64,000 nucleotides of DNA, taken from contig MEHQ01004224.1 in assembly GCA_008828725.1 (NCBI GenBank), positions 1 through 64,000 on the forward strand, written 5' to 3'. The translations under genes were made by a program, and so were the position numbers. The notes beneath the pieces are model-generated. The model searched no databases, had not been told where the DNA came from, and saw only the letters and a program-made list of their open reading frames with translations. Below are positions 24,191 to 36,195 of this stretch, one piece after another (positions within the stretch are counted from its first letter, which is position 1; every line of letters starts with the position of its first letter). This stretch comes from Saccharina japonica (lineage: Eukaryota; Sar; Phaeophyceae; Laminariales; Laminariaceae).

Positions 24191-24551
24191 GCCTATACTA
24201 CTACTGCTGTTGTACTTGATATACCAAAGCGCTACGTACGGGCTCAGGAATCATGGTCGTGCCAAGTTTGGAGTTGTAATATTACAGCAAGCAAGCGTAG
24301 ATCTACCCGATCAGGCGAACTTCTCGTACGTGCTCGCATAAAAATGATCCTGTTTCGAATGAGGTAAGGTTTTGTCAAGAAGCTGGGTAAGGCATTCGTT
24401 CTCGACATAATACGTTATTAATTACTTCGGCTACCGTTGGCCACCACCGCGACCCGGAACTCTAACCCTAACGAGAGGCATGCCTGGTTGGTGTGCCACC
24501 TGGTCGTTGTACTTGGAAAGGCTCTATTTTCATTGTGGGCACAACTAACTA

Positions 24552-25608
24552 CAGTGGGGGTCCGCTGTTAAGAAATGTCAATTTGGCTCCCAGTGTTTCT
24601 TATTTCGTATTTACATATGCCGCGAGAACCACATATCACGTTGACGGTCGCCCCGGTGGTCTAACTGGTAGCCACGAAGCCTGTAGGGCCGGATGTCGAG
24701 GGTTCGATTCTCCCCATGGAGGTTTTTATTCTCAAAATGACACCTATACTGTCGAGAGCGCATATTATAGCGAGCGCATATTACAGCGTGGGTAAGCAAA
24801 ATTCGACGAGAGTTGACGAGGGAAGAAACTGCTGAAACCTTCTCGCGATAAAAGTGCAAGGCAAGAACCGCAGTGGGGGAGGAGGGAGATGAGCCTACTT
24901 TGTGACCCCGGATCTGAGTTACGACTAGGGAGGGATAAAGACGGAAGTGCGAAGATAATGAATGGGATGGAAAAAAAAAAATGTACCGGTCAGCCGCAAC
25001 CGACGAGTGCGTTACTACCACACTACTACTGTAATACCTTGGATATCAGGGTACTCGCTTGACCTCCCCAATCAACAAACCTGTAACTCAATCAAGCCTG
25101 CTATACACTCTACGTATACCGAGTGTAGACGAACACTACGCGGATCAACTCGCCCCCAACTAAGCTGCAAGCTCTGCATTGCGGACATTCGGAGTCAGAC
25201 TCGCCTCCAACTAAAGCTGCAAGCTCCACGTTGCGGACATTCAAGTCTTGTGATGAAACTGTCAAAAGAAAAACTATCGGGGAAAAAAAAAAATGAAAAA
25301 AAGAAAATAATGTCGGCTGTGACTGTGAGAGATTTTATCACTTGCAGCTTGGTTTACTTTTCTGTACGGTACTCGTAGCACGGCTGGAAGGTTTTAACGT
25401 TTGGCGTTTCTTATTCCGTCCACGCCCCGGAGCGACCTCATTTCTTAAATTAGATGGAACGACAATCACTGCTGTTTCTCATATATAGCATTTTTCTTAT
25501 TTCGTTGCCCGGTTTGAGCTGTCTTTCTTACACGCAATTTCTATTTTTTTCTTATAATCTCAGCCTCTGTTTCTAAACATAATTTTTCTTGAATGCGGGC
25601 CCCCACTG
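24552..25608. mobile_element. TIR element with CAGTGGGGGYCCGC ends (hAT-like)
   Basis: Left end CAGTGGGGGTCCGC (24552) and the inverse of CAGTGGGGGCCCGC at 25608. TTTCTTATT words recur near both ends, like subterminal transposase-binding repeats. CAGTG-type ends are common in hAT elements. Flanks TAACTA and TATCTA are only partly similar, so the target duplication is uncertain. A SINE lies inside it (24646-24981). No transposase is visible. Confidence 0.55.
24646..24981 (+). mobile_element. tRNA-derived SINE, copy 1
   Basis: The head has an A-box-like TGGTCTAACTGG (24657-24668) and a B-box GGTTCGATTC (24701-24710). It is followed by a body shared with the other copies (GACGAGGGAAGAAA, GCAAGGCAAGAACCGC, CCCCGGATCTGAGTTACGAC) and ends in a poly-A run. 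The cloverleaf does not close (no acceptor pairing), so this is a Pol III SINE rather than a tRNA gene. It is nested in the TIR element at 24552-25608. Confidence 0.85.
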
Positions 25609-25699
25609 TATCTAAGGAAGTTCGCCTGACTGAGCGGGTAGACCTACGCAAGCACGTAATATTAATATTACGATTAAATGAGTGCTACGATAAATACAA

Positions 25700-26590
25700 A
25701 TTGCATTAGCCAAAAATAGGTATACCTACTCACTTTGAGCCATGTATAGGTACACTGCGTAATGTACACCGGAAACGGCTTCCTGGCCCGCCTGATATTG
25801 GGCCTGCGCTCCATTGTTTACATACCTACAAATGGCTCAAAGTGCGTATAGGTACACCTCTTCTCGGCTACTCATTTCACGTACCACCTATTTATGGCTT
25901 CAAGTGTACCTATAAATGGCTCGAACGATCACTTTTTGGCAACTGAAATGTAGACAGACGGCCACACCAGATGCCGGGGCTGTCAACCAGCCGACCGCAC
26001 CTGTCAACCAGATGTGATATTACTATACTCGTAGTCGTTTGGGCCACATGCCTTTAATGCGTGTGATCGCGATGCGGAGAAACAGCAATGACGATTGTTT
26101 TCATGACATTATGCTGAAAGTACAATAGACATACTGCTGTAGTGCAGTATAATAGTAGGAGCAACTTTGGTATATTATATCCGTGTACAGAGTAATACCA
26201 TACGGTTAAGGGGGTCTGAGTTACACAGCCGTTGACGCGGTCCGGAACAACATTCCATAGCAAACGTGGGTGGATATATATGAGGAAGACAGGTACGGTC
26301 GGCTGGTTGACAGTCCCAGCTTCTGGTGTGGCCGTCTGTATAGATTTCAGTTGTCAAAAAGTGATCGTTCGAGCCATTCATAGGTACACTTGAAGCCAAA
26401 AATAGGTGATACGTGAAATGAGTAGCCAACAATAGGTGTACCCAGAGGCACTTTGAGCCATGTGTAGGTACAATGGAGCGCAGGCCCAATATCAGCCGTC
26501 CAGGAAGCCGTTTCCGGTGCACATTACGCAGTGTACCTATAAATGGCTTAAAGTGCGTAGGCATACCAATGTTTGGCTACTGTAACGCCC
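25700..26590. mobile_element. MULE-like MITE, copy B
   Basis: About 890 bp, the same family as 1102-1975, with long inverted ends TTGCATTAGCCAAAA and, at right, GTTTGGCTACTGTAACGCCC. Flanks TAAATACAA (25691-25699) and TAAATAAAA (26591-26599) match at 8 of 9 positions. The interior matches copy A near ACTTTTTGGCAACTGAAAT. No coding capacity. Confidence 0.8.
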
Positions 26591-26956
26591 TAAATAAAAT
26601 GCCGATCGAACGAAAATAAAAACTGTTTTCACGAATTAATAAAAATGGCACGCTTTATTACGAAACGTTGTTTTGTTTGTTGTGTAGCTTAAAAACCGCT
26701 CCCCCCATGTTTTTGGAGACAAACCACATATAGTACTTACTTACTTCGATTTAGTGTTGGGTAAGTTTTGAAGTTCTGAAAGGGCTAATTATTCATAGGA
26801 ACGCGCTCGTCCGAAGTCCGAAGAACAACGCCAGATACCGCGCGTAAACTCGAGTGCATATAATACGCCTGTGGCACCTGGTACCCTGCAGGGCGTACGT
26901 TCGTGATGACTGATGACACACGGTCCGGTAGTTTCGTTGAAGCTATATTCATAAAA

Positions 26957-27736
26957 AGTAAACTGCCAAAATAAGGTATACCTGATCCTTTGAGCCAAAA
27001 TCAGGTATATACTAAAACCAAGTATAAAACGCGCGCCACGAACGGTGTTTTTCAGGACTTTTTGGTTGTGAGAAATTGTCAAACATACTTTTGAATTTGC
27101 GCCTGAACAGCAGAAGGATGGCGAATGTGTGTCCTCCTTGATAAATACATGTTGTATGTTATTTTCAGTACGGGTATTAATATCTGTCGTATGCTTTCAT
27201 TGATTTCGTGATCACACTCACTCCTACAACGTGTATTTCCGTGTTTTTGTACCAGGTACGTACGAGTACTACAGTACGTGTCTGTGTATAGTCCTAGCCA
27301 CATTGATAGCATACGACCAAAACATCGAGTTCATTTGAGACTGATCTGCTCGCTTTCCGTACCGTGTCAGCAAACAGCAGTACGTAATATATTACAACAG
27401 ATCCATTGTGGTGCTGTATGCGCGCGTATGATATGTTCTGTAGTCGTTGTGGCGGGTCGTAGTACGTAGTGTGTTAATGTCTTTATGTCGGGCGTATAGG
27501 AGACAGTATAGTATACGTATGGCCTCTGATTGGCTCAAAATTCGACAAAATCAGTTGAAAGCTAACCAAAGTAGACAAATACAGGTGTACCTGGACCATT
27601 TCATTCCAAAATCAGGTACGATGCGAGGCTGGCCAATGAGATGTGTACTACTAGCGTGTGATTTGTACTTGGTTTTAGTGTTGTACCTGTTTTTGGAACC
27701 AAAGTGACCAGGTGTACCTGATTTTGGCTAAAGCCC
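26957..27736. mobile_element. MULE-like MITE, copy C (perfect 9-bp TSD)
   Basis: 780 bp, flanked by perfect direct repeats TTCATAAAA (26948-26956 and 27737-27745). The inverted ends carry GCCAAAATMAGGTAYACCT and CTAAAACCAAGTA, related in layout to the ends of copies A and B but a distinct subfamily. The right arm of the inverted duplication (about 60000) lacks this element, which supports insertion after the duplication. The interior ORFs show no transposase. Confidence 0.85.
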
Positions 27737-28295
27737 TTCATAAAACCTTCCGGGGTCAGTCAGCCGCCTGCGGGTGTAGTACCTTTTGTGGGCGTATCAA
27801 CAACAAGAACAGGTAATCCACAGTACAATCCACCACCACCACAGACAAGAAGGGAATCTACGGCATTGCCGCAGCAGGGAGTGGTACAGGATACCTGTAA
27901 CTACAGTAAGAAGAAACAGAAAAGCTGGCACATTCTGGATTTCTTAAATTTTTAGAAGGAAGGGGTGAGCTTCACACTGACTTCATCATCACATCAGTAG
28001 AACGACTCGCGAATTATTTAATGTTTTGCTGTAAATCTTGGCCTGCCTTTCTCACTGCTCGTTTTCACAAAATTATTTTATTTATTTATAGTACACTACT
28101 ACTACTGCTACTACTACGTAAAGTATTTTACAGGTACGTGCGTGCGTAGTATCCTATTTCAACACATACATGAAGAGAAGCGAAGCGTAGACGAGTTTCT
28201 AATTGGTACTACTATTAATAATAGAGATAGTATGCTAAGTTCAGCTAATATGTACTGGGACGAAATAAGTATACTCGTGCGGTACTATACTAGCC

Positions 28296-28641
28296 GGTCG
28301 CCCCGGTGGAGTAGTGGTCAGCCAAGCTTCAAAGACTATACTATCATCATTGGTACCCAAGATCGAATCCCACCGTGGTGAGAGATTTTGTCTTTATTTG
28401 AAAAAATAAAAAGGAACCAATTGCTGAGAGCGCCTTCGTGGCGTGGGTAGGCGGAACCCGACGCAAGTCGACGAGGGAAGAAAGTGCTGAAATCTTCTCG
28501 CGATAAAAATCCAAGGCAAGAACCGTAGTGGGGGAGGAGGGAGAAGAGCCTACTTTGTGACCCCGGATCTGAGTTACGACTAGGAAGGAGAGAGAAAGGA
28601 AGGGCGAAGATAATAAATGGGATGGACAAAAAAAAAAAAAA
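28296..28641 (+). mobile_element. tRNA-derived SINE, copy 2
   Basis: Head GGTCGCCCCGGTGGAGTAG, B-box-like GATCGAATCC (28361-28370), the shared body with GTAGTGGGGGAGGAGGGAG and CCCCGGATCTGAG, and a 14-base A tail. It lies at the outer part of the left arm and has no counterpart in inverse orientation on the right arm, so it was probably inserted independently. Confidence 0.85.
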
Positions 28642-30110
28642 CTCGTACGAGTATCACAGCATACATACGGAGTAACATTTTGCATCGCGCGGCCGACGAT
28701 GGTTGGTCCCATTCCCCCGGAACTCGGAACAATTATGATTGGTCGTCGAAACTTTTTTGGATTGGTTTTTTCTTCTGCCGAAGTCTGAAGAACATTGTAT
28801 ATACTCGTATCGCAGTCTCCAGAAGTATCACCCCCACAGGGCCACAGGGCCAACACTCAACAACCACACTGACTGACCTGACTGCTGCCACACACCCATC
28901 CACCGTGAGAACGAAGGCTGCGACATATACATACTACAGCAGCAGCAGGGTTACCGTCCGAGGTCAGAGACGAAGGCTGCCCTGCATTCCGCTATTTCCA
29001 CCAAATTTTGGGTATCCCCCGCCGGTGTCATCGCGGTGCTGGGGTGCCGGCAATCGTTCGGTGAGGAACGTTGTCCATCAAGTAAGTCCGTATACTGCTG
29101 CTGCTGTAGTATCGTAACATCGTACGCAACTGGAGTCGAGGTTCCACGACGTTACGCCTGACTTTGGTTTTGTTTCAACTCTTCTCGTCGTTTCGAAATG
29201 CGGGCCGTTCGGAGTACTGTATGGCATCCTCTCTGCGCGCTGCCTGCTGATGATGTATGATACTCGTACACACAACACGTACGTACGTACGTGGAACAAT
29301 ACAATAATCAAGCCAGATCAAGCAATAATATACTTGTTGTGCAGGGCATGATGAATTGTATACCAAGCAAGGCAGGAGCAGTAGGTAAGTATTAATAGTA
29401 GATAGTTACAATACGGAGCGCCGGATTAACATACTGCTACTACTGCTGTAAAACTCGTCTATGATAGCCGGCAATCCTCACGCTCTTTCAGGAGCGACAC
29501 CTACTCCCTGGTGTCATGGCGTTGTGCTGGGTGCAGCCACAGCAACAGGGGGTATAACTGTATCTATCTCCGAAATGGGTCGAGAAAATAAAAACGACTA
29601 TTTTACGTGGGACGTATTATTTACACGTGGTGCGCGTGGTGAGTGCACCGTTTTTAGCTCACTATGCTGTTCAGCAGTGCACAGCAGTAGTACGAATGTG
29701 TGTTTTGTTCATACTCGAACGAATCGTCAGTTTCAGGTCGTCAGCCACCAGACATCAGTCATTTGGTACGCAGTAGTATCATATATATGCAGCAGTATGC
29801 AACAGTGTGGCCGAGGGTATCAAAGATCACAGCTCGATGCGAACATCGACACAATCCTGCATACTACCGGTAAAGACAGGGATGCGCTTGGTTGGGCTGC
29901 ATCGGCCACAACAACCAACCACAACAGCTTGCAGAGCGGCGGTACGTAGAGTTACTGTAATTGGAAAGTCGACGGAAACTGAACCGACCAGCTCCAAAGA
30001 AACAAACGCCGGGGAACCAAAAAACAGGGGCCGACACAGGCAAAATCCCTACTTTGGTTGAGACCGCCTTTCGCAAGTGAAACCCATTTATTTGTGTTTT
30101 TTTCCAAGAG
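28642..30110 (+). repeat. Arm segment with no gene, matched at 57440-59480
   Basis: A repeat segment of unknown nature. The plus ORF 29461-29949 (162 codons) is not conserved as a reading frame in the inverse copy, which argues against a gene. It serves as the empty-site reference for the element at 57587-58064: here GGGTATCAAAGATCACAG is uninterrupted. Confidence 0.6.
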
Positions 30111-30440
30111 TACGCGCGGTAAAAGTCGGACGGGACAATGTGGTCGGGACGTGAAGGGTACGGTACGGGAACGGGAAACCACGTGACATTTCGTTACCGA
30201 CCGCGATTTCTCGACTGGTACCGCCGTTAGTTTCTGTTCCCGAGCTCTACCTTCCGCGGTAGGGTGCCGTGTTGCCATTCCCGACTGTTTCCCATCCCGC
30301 AGTCTGCCCAGTCCCAACGATTCCCATCCCGATGTCTGCTCAGATATTCCCGTCCCATCCCGACAATGGGACACAGCTTCTCCCATCCCGCATCTCACTA
30401 TTGGGGCAGATATTACCATTCCATTACCGCCGTTTTTCTC
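30111..30440. repeat. Word array of TTCCCGTCCC
   Basis: Variants of GGGACGGGAA dominate 30120-30175, then the complement TTCCCATCCCG dominates 30270-30430, so the array flips strand in its middle. More of the same word (TTCCCGACC, TTCCCGTCCC) occurs at 30960-31340 and, by duplication, at 33030-33410. Irregular spacing; no coding potential. Confidence 0.65.
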
Positions 30441-30446
30441 GTTTTT

Positions 30447-32143
30447 CCATCAGATGATCATCGGATGCAACTGGAGTATGCAACTTTTGAGATGCATATC
30501 AGTAAGTACGAGCACAGAGTGCATATACTAATACGAGCAGACTGGAGACTACAGATATGTTCGTACGTATACAATTTGTTTCTATTCTTCGCTTTAGTTT
30601 GTTACAGTTTAAATACAAAGTTAAACTTAGTATTAACCATTCAATCGGTCAACCTCATACCTGAGTACAGCTCAGTATTTGAACAACAGTAATTCACTAC
30701 TACTAACAAACCGGTCGTACTTCTGAAAACAAAGAAACACGCACAGCACACACCCGGCGCAAACACAAGACATGGCAAAATGATGGACGCTGTGGAGGTG
30801 GACGATGCCGGCGGCTGTGCCTCGGCGCCTCAAGAGCAGAGCCGAAGTACACAGCCCCAGTTTCTGCACGTCATAAGTCGGAAATAGAACCACAGTTACA
30901 GTTGTGGGATAAAAACAGCTGCCACCAGTACACGAAGAAGACTTGGTTAGATTCGCTCTTTTCAGCCGTAGTTTCCAGCCCGCGTTCCCAATCGTGTTCC
31001 CAACCATTGTGGACTGCGTTTCCGGACCATATTCCCGACCTGTTTCCGACATTCCCCGATTGTTTCCCGTCCCACCAAGAAACCGCGTAGTCCCATGCCA
31101 TGCCGACTATGTTCCCGGCCGACTTCCCGACCTATTCCCGACCCGTTAACAGAACATTTCCCGTACCGCCAAAAACTCGTGTATCCCGTTCCATCCCGCC
31201 AACCAAATGACTTCCCACCTTCCCGTCCCATTCCCATCCCCCGGTAAACAAACGAGAACGTTTCCCCATACCGTCCCTCGGGAAGGCCCCAAGAAAATCC
31301 CGCCTGCGACGGGCAAAAGGGTCCCATCCCGTACCGCGCGGTACCGTTGGGTTTTTTCGCAGGCTCCATATAGCCCCATGGGTTATATATGTCAATACTG
31401 ACACTGAAGGGCGATGGACGTCCCATGGAAGTCCAGTGGAAACACCACGGAGCCACCACGGAGGAAGTCCCACATATGGGGCGCCCACCAAAGAAAAATC
31501 CCCTGCAAATCCCATGCAAGTCCCACGAAAGAGCCGCTTGCTGGGCCTGTGTACGGAAGTAGAGATCGGTCGCACTATTGGACTCAGGTTCTACTTCTCA
31601 CCGGCCTCCCCAGCCGAGGAGGCATCCAATCAACCAATGTGTTCATACGGTAACTTTAGGGTAAGGTAGGATTCGTCGTACACTATGCTACTGCTGTACC
31701 GATAGGAGTATAGCACATGGAATTGTGCTTTAGGTTCACAGCAGTAGCTTGTACAACTATTTCCCAGCTGCTATTCCCCTAAAATATATATGAAGAACGT
31801 ATATATGTCATACAAACCTCATCCAAACGGGTATAACATTTTTTATTTCGGTATACAGCAGTAGTAATAATAGATAATAGTGGTATTTTTCATCGATGTC
31901 AGTTGTATGCAACCGAAATGTAAGGCACGTCTCTGTATGAGTACATAACAATTCAAACGGTCCTCGGATACTTAGATGCATAGTGGAAAGTTTGTATTTC
32001 AACCAGTATCGGTTGTTGGATGAACTTACGTACGTATGATATCGTACGTACCTGGTACCTGGTACTTCGTAGCTCCTCATGGGGACGGCCTCAGAAGCAT
32101 TATTACCTGTAGTTGCGACCTCTGTCGAAAGCCCCGTAAAAGA
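30447..32143 (+). repeat. Tandem duplication, unit 1 (1.7 kb)
   Basis: A 1697-bp unit starting CCATCAGATGATC and ending GAAAGCCCCGTAAAAGA, followed directly by a second copy about 96 percent identical. It contains TTCCCG words (30960-31340) and a short GGAAGTCCCATG word stretch (31410-31530). Unit 1 lacks the SINE and the MITE found in unit 2 and so serves as the empty site. No gene recognised. Confidence 0.85.
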
Positions 32144-32313
32144 CCATCAGACGACGATCGGATGCAACTGGAGTATGCAACTTTTGAGATGCATATCAGT
32201 AAGTACGAGCACAGAGTACATATGATATCATAATACGAGCAGACTGGAGACTACAGACATTTTCGTACGTATACAATGTGTTTCTATTTTTCGCTTTCGT
32301 TTTTCGTTTTTCG

Positions 32314-32667
32314 TTTTTTTTTTTTTTTTTTTTTGTCCATCCCATTTATTGTCTTCGCCCTTCCTTTCTCTCTCCTCCCTAGTCGTAACTCAGATCCGGG
32401 GTCACAAAGTAGGCTCTTCTCCCTCCTCCCCCACTACGGTTCTTGCCTTGCATTTTTATCGCGAGAAGACTTCAGCCTTTCCTTCCCTCGTCGACTCGCA
32501 TCGAATTGTGCCTACCCACGCTACTATTAATTGGCGCTCTCAGCAGTTGATTCCGTTTTTTATTTATTTTTGCAAATAAACTCAAAAGTCCGATCCACGT
32601 GAGATTCGAACTCCAGACATCAACGTTCAGAAGCGTTCGAGGTTACCTCTAGACCATCGGGGCGACC
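32314..32667 (-). mobile_element. tRNA-derived SINE, copy 3
   Basis: Minus-strand copy with a 21-base T run (32314-32334) as the complement of the A tail. Head at 32590-32667 with B-box complement GATTCGAACTCC and end CGGGGCGACC. Absent from unit 1 of the tandem duplication, so it inserted after that duplication or was lost from unit 1. Confidence 0.85.
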
Positions 32668-33991
32668 GACTGATCAGTTTAAATACAAAGTTAAACTTAG
32701 TATTAACCATTCAATCGGTCAACCTCACACCTGAGTACAGCTCAGTATTCGAACTACAGTAATTTACTACTACTAAAAAACCGGTCGTACTTCTGAAAAC
32801 AAAAAAACACGCACAGCACACACCCGGCGCAAACACAAGACATGGCAAAATGATGGACGCTGCGGAGGTGAATGATGCCGGCGGCTCTGCCTCGGCGCCT
32901 CAAGAGCAGAGCCGAAGCACGCAACCCCAGTTTCTGCACGTCACAAGTCGGAAATAGAACCACAGTTACAGTTGTGGGATAAAAACAGCTGCCACCAGTA
33001 CACGAAGAAGACTTGGTTACATTCGCTCTTTTCAGCCGTAGTTTCCAGCCCGCGTTCCCAATCGGGTTCCCAACCATTCTGGACTGCGTTTCCGGACCAT
33101 ATTCCCGACCTAATTCCGACATTCCCCGATCGTTTTCCGTCCCACCAAGAAACCGTGTAGTCCCATGCCATGCCGACTATGTTCCCGGCCGACTTCCCGA
33201 CCTATTCTCGACCCGTTAACAGAACATTTCCCGTACCGCCAAAAACTCGTGTATCCCGTTCCATCCCGTCAACCAAATGACTTCCCACCTTCCCGTCCCA
33301 TTCCCATCCCCCGCTAAACAAACGAGAACGTTTCCCCATACCGTCCCTCGGGAAGGCCCCAAGAAAATCCCGCCTGCGACGGGCAAAACGGTCCCATCCC
33401 GTACCGCACGGTACCCTTGGGTTTTTTCGCAGGCTCCATATAGCCCCATGGGTTCTATATGTCAATACTGACACTGAAGGGCGATGGACGTCCCATGGAA
33501 GTCCAGTGGAAACACCACGGAGCCACCACGGAGGAAGTCCCACACATGGGGCGCCCACCAAAGAAAAAGTCCCCTGCAAATCCCATACAAGCCCCACGAA
33601 AGAGCCGCTTGCTGGGCCTGTGTACGGAAGTAGAGATCGGTCGTACTATTGGACTCAGGTGCTACTTCTGACCGGCCTCCCCAGCCGAGGAGGCATCTAA
33701 TCAACCAATGTGTTCATACTGTAGCTGATGTGAATTTTAGGGTAAGGCAGGATTCGTCGTACACCATGCTACTGCTGTACCGATAGGAGTATAGCACATG
33801 GAATTGTGCTTTGGGTTCACAGCAGTAGCTTGTACAACTATTTCCCAGCTGCTATTCCCCTAAAATATATACGAAGAACGTATATATGTCATCCAAACCT
33901 CATCCAAGCGGGTATAGCATTTTATATTTCGGTATACAGCAGTAGTACTAATAGATAATAGTGGTCTGTTTCATCGATGTCGGTTGTATAC

Positions 33992-34309
33992 CACCAGCCG
34001 TATAATTGCACGTACGTGCTGTGGGCTGTTAGATCTGCACGTACTTTTGCACCACCTTTACCCTTGCTCCCACCCGGACCTGATCCCACCCGGATCTGAT
34101 CCCATTTGGCACCCTGCTCCCACCCACAAGGTGCAGAATTATAATCAGCCCTCCGCAGGAGCCGCCGGAGGCCCACCTGGCACCTCGATCCCATTTGGTG
34201 CCCATGTAGGCCATACATATCTACAACAACTCCTGCTATACATATAACCGTATTGAATGTACGTGCAGATTCGTTAGACTCGCACGTACGTGCAAGTTCT
34301 CCGGAGCCG
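33992..34309. mobile_element. MITE with GCACGTACGTGC ends, 9-bp TSD
   Basis: 318 bp flanked by GTTGTATAC (33983-33991) and GTTATATAC (34310-34318). Unit 1 of the tandem duplication has this 9-mer only once (GTTGTATGC near 31900), a direct empty-site control. The ends share TTGCACGTACGTGC and GATCTGCACGTAC in inverse orientation. The interior has repeated CTCCCACCCGGA and GATCCCA words. No coding sequence. Confidence 0.85.
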
Positions 34310-34550
34310 GTTATATACAACCGAAATGTAAGGCACGTCTCTGTGTGAGTACATAACAATTCAAACGGTCCTGATACTTCGGTGCATAGTGGAAAGTTTG
34401 TATTTCAACCATTATCGGTTATTGGATGACTTACGTACGTATGATATCGTACGTACCTGGTACCTGGTACTTCGTAGCTCCTCATGGGGACGGCCTCAGA
34501 AGCATTATTACCTGTAGTTGCGACCTCTGTCGAAAGCCCCGTAAAAAACC

Positions 34551-36070
34551 CAGGAGAAAATCAGAGGACTTCCATGGGAATACCACGAAGCTCACGGAAG
34601 TTCCATGGAAGCACTACGGAAGTGTCAAGAAAGTGCCACATGAGGCCCCATATAAAGTCCCACGCAAGTCCCAAGGGGGTCCCGTGGGACGCCCACAGAG
34701 TCACAAGTCCCCTGGACGTCCTATGGAGATCACACGAAAGTCCAACGGGAGCACCACAGAAGTGCCACCGAATCCCACTTCATGGTACCAAAGAACCCCC
34801 ACGAAAGTCCCATGCAAGTCCCACGGAAGCACCAAGGAAGCACCACGAGAGTTCCACGAAAGTCCCGGGGAATTTCCAAGCAATCAACACGGAATCGCCA
34901 TGGACTTTACATATAACTGTCATGGAAGTCCCATGGGAACTAGTAGTAAGGCCCGCCAAAGTACCACGGAATTCCCATGCAAGTACAATCGGAGTCGTAC
35001 GAAAGGACCACGGAAGTCCCGTGGGAGCTCCCAAGTCCCAGTAAATTTCCAGGAATGTTCCATGGAAGTCCCCTCGAAACCCCATAAAAATTCCACGGGC
35101 GCACAACGAAAGTCCCATGTGAGTTCCGGAGTCCCACCAGAGTGCCAGAGAAGCCCCGCGGAAGCCCACTCATCCCAATATTATGGAATTCCCACGTATG
35201 GACTTCGCATTGGAGTCGCACAGAGATACTGCTTCTTTCATGGCAATATCCCGATAGGACTTCCATGGGACTTTCATAGTGCGCGTCTGTAGGACCGTCG
35301 AGTCCCAGGAGGCGGCTATGGAACTCAGCTTTACGATGAGACAGACCCACCCCCATGATACTTCAGTGGGCCTCCAATGGGCCTATAGTGTCCCCATCCA
35401 AAATAGATGGGACACCCAAGACCCCCATGGGACTTCCATGGGAATACCGTGCGACTTCCATACTTCTTTCGTATTCCCATGGAGCTTCCAGTGGACTCCC
35501 AGGGATCCCGTAGAACTTCGAGGGACTTCCATGGGATTTACATGGTGCTTTTATGGGACCGTAGTGTTCCCATGAGATTTCCCTGGGAATTCAAGGGGAC
35601 TAGGGGACTGTCATGGGACTTCCGTGGGCGTATATTATATCCATGGGGTTTCCATTAGACATCCATGGAACTCCGATCGGACATCAAGGGGAGTGAAGGG
35701 TTCCTCTGAGACTTTAATAAAAAATACCTGGGACTTTCATATGGACTCCTTTGGGACACACATGGGACTTTCATGGGACTCCCATGGGACTCCCATGGGC
35801 TTTCCATGGGTCTTAAGTGGTCCCATGAGTCTCTGGTTATAAGTTCGTTGGGTCCGTATTGAACTGTTGTGTTCCCAGGTGATCTGTGTGGGACTTGTAC
35901 GGAACTTCCGTTGGATCATGAAAATTGATAAATCCATGGGACTTCTATCGGGCCCCCATATAGCTTACATGGGATTGCCGGTATTCTATGGTGACTTCCA
36001 AAGAACTTCTACTAAACCTCCATCGGACTTGCGTGGGATTCCAACACTGACTTCCATCAGGTTGCCATGA
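34551..36070. repeat. Foldback word array GGAAGTCCCATG, left
   Basis: About 1.5 kb made almost wholly of variants of a 10-14 bp word. From 34551 to about 35240 it reads GGAAGTCCCATG; from about 35250 to 36060 it reads the complement CATGGGACTTCC, so the array is a giant imperfect foldback. Word spacing is irregular. The 288-codon ORF at 34426-35292 is a by-product, because the word lacks stops in one frame. The array ends just upstream of the ankyrin gene, and its inverse copy is at 52870-54990. Confidence 0.8.
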
Positions 36071-36195
36071 ACGTCCCGCCCACCCATCCGGAATACAACT
36101 AATGAATGTGCCTCCCTGTACCTGTATTGGACCCCACTTCCACTATTTTGCTGCTCAGGTGTTTGGCGACTGCATCGGATCTCACTCAATCCATC

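Larger units (their letters stand above)
32144..34546 (+). repeat. Tandem duplication, unit 2 (2.4 kb with two insertions)
   Basis: The second copy of the 1697-bp unit. Its extra length is accounted for by a reverse SINE (32314-32667) and a 318-bp MITE (33992-34309) with its target duplication. High identity to unit 1 outside these insertions makes this duplication much younger than the inverted duplication around it. Confidence 0.85.

Noticed and set aside
24646-24722. Possible tRNA gene with A and B boxes
   Set aside because: No acceptor-stem pairing and it is joined to the common SINE body and A tail, so it is a SINE head.
34426-35292. 288-codon ORF rich in VPWKSHGSP-type repeats
   Set aside because: It follows the short DNA word of the array, is not kept in the inverse copy, and stops where the word flips strand.
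36106-36195. N-terminal extension of the ankyrin ORF
   Set aside because: Open in both copies but with compensating gaps and a different first residue in each; more likely 5' untranslated sequence.
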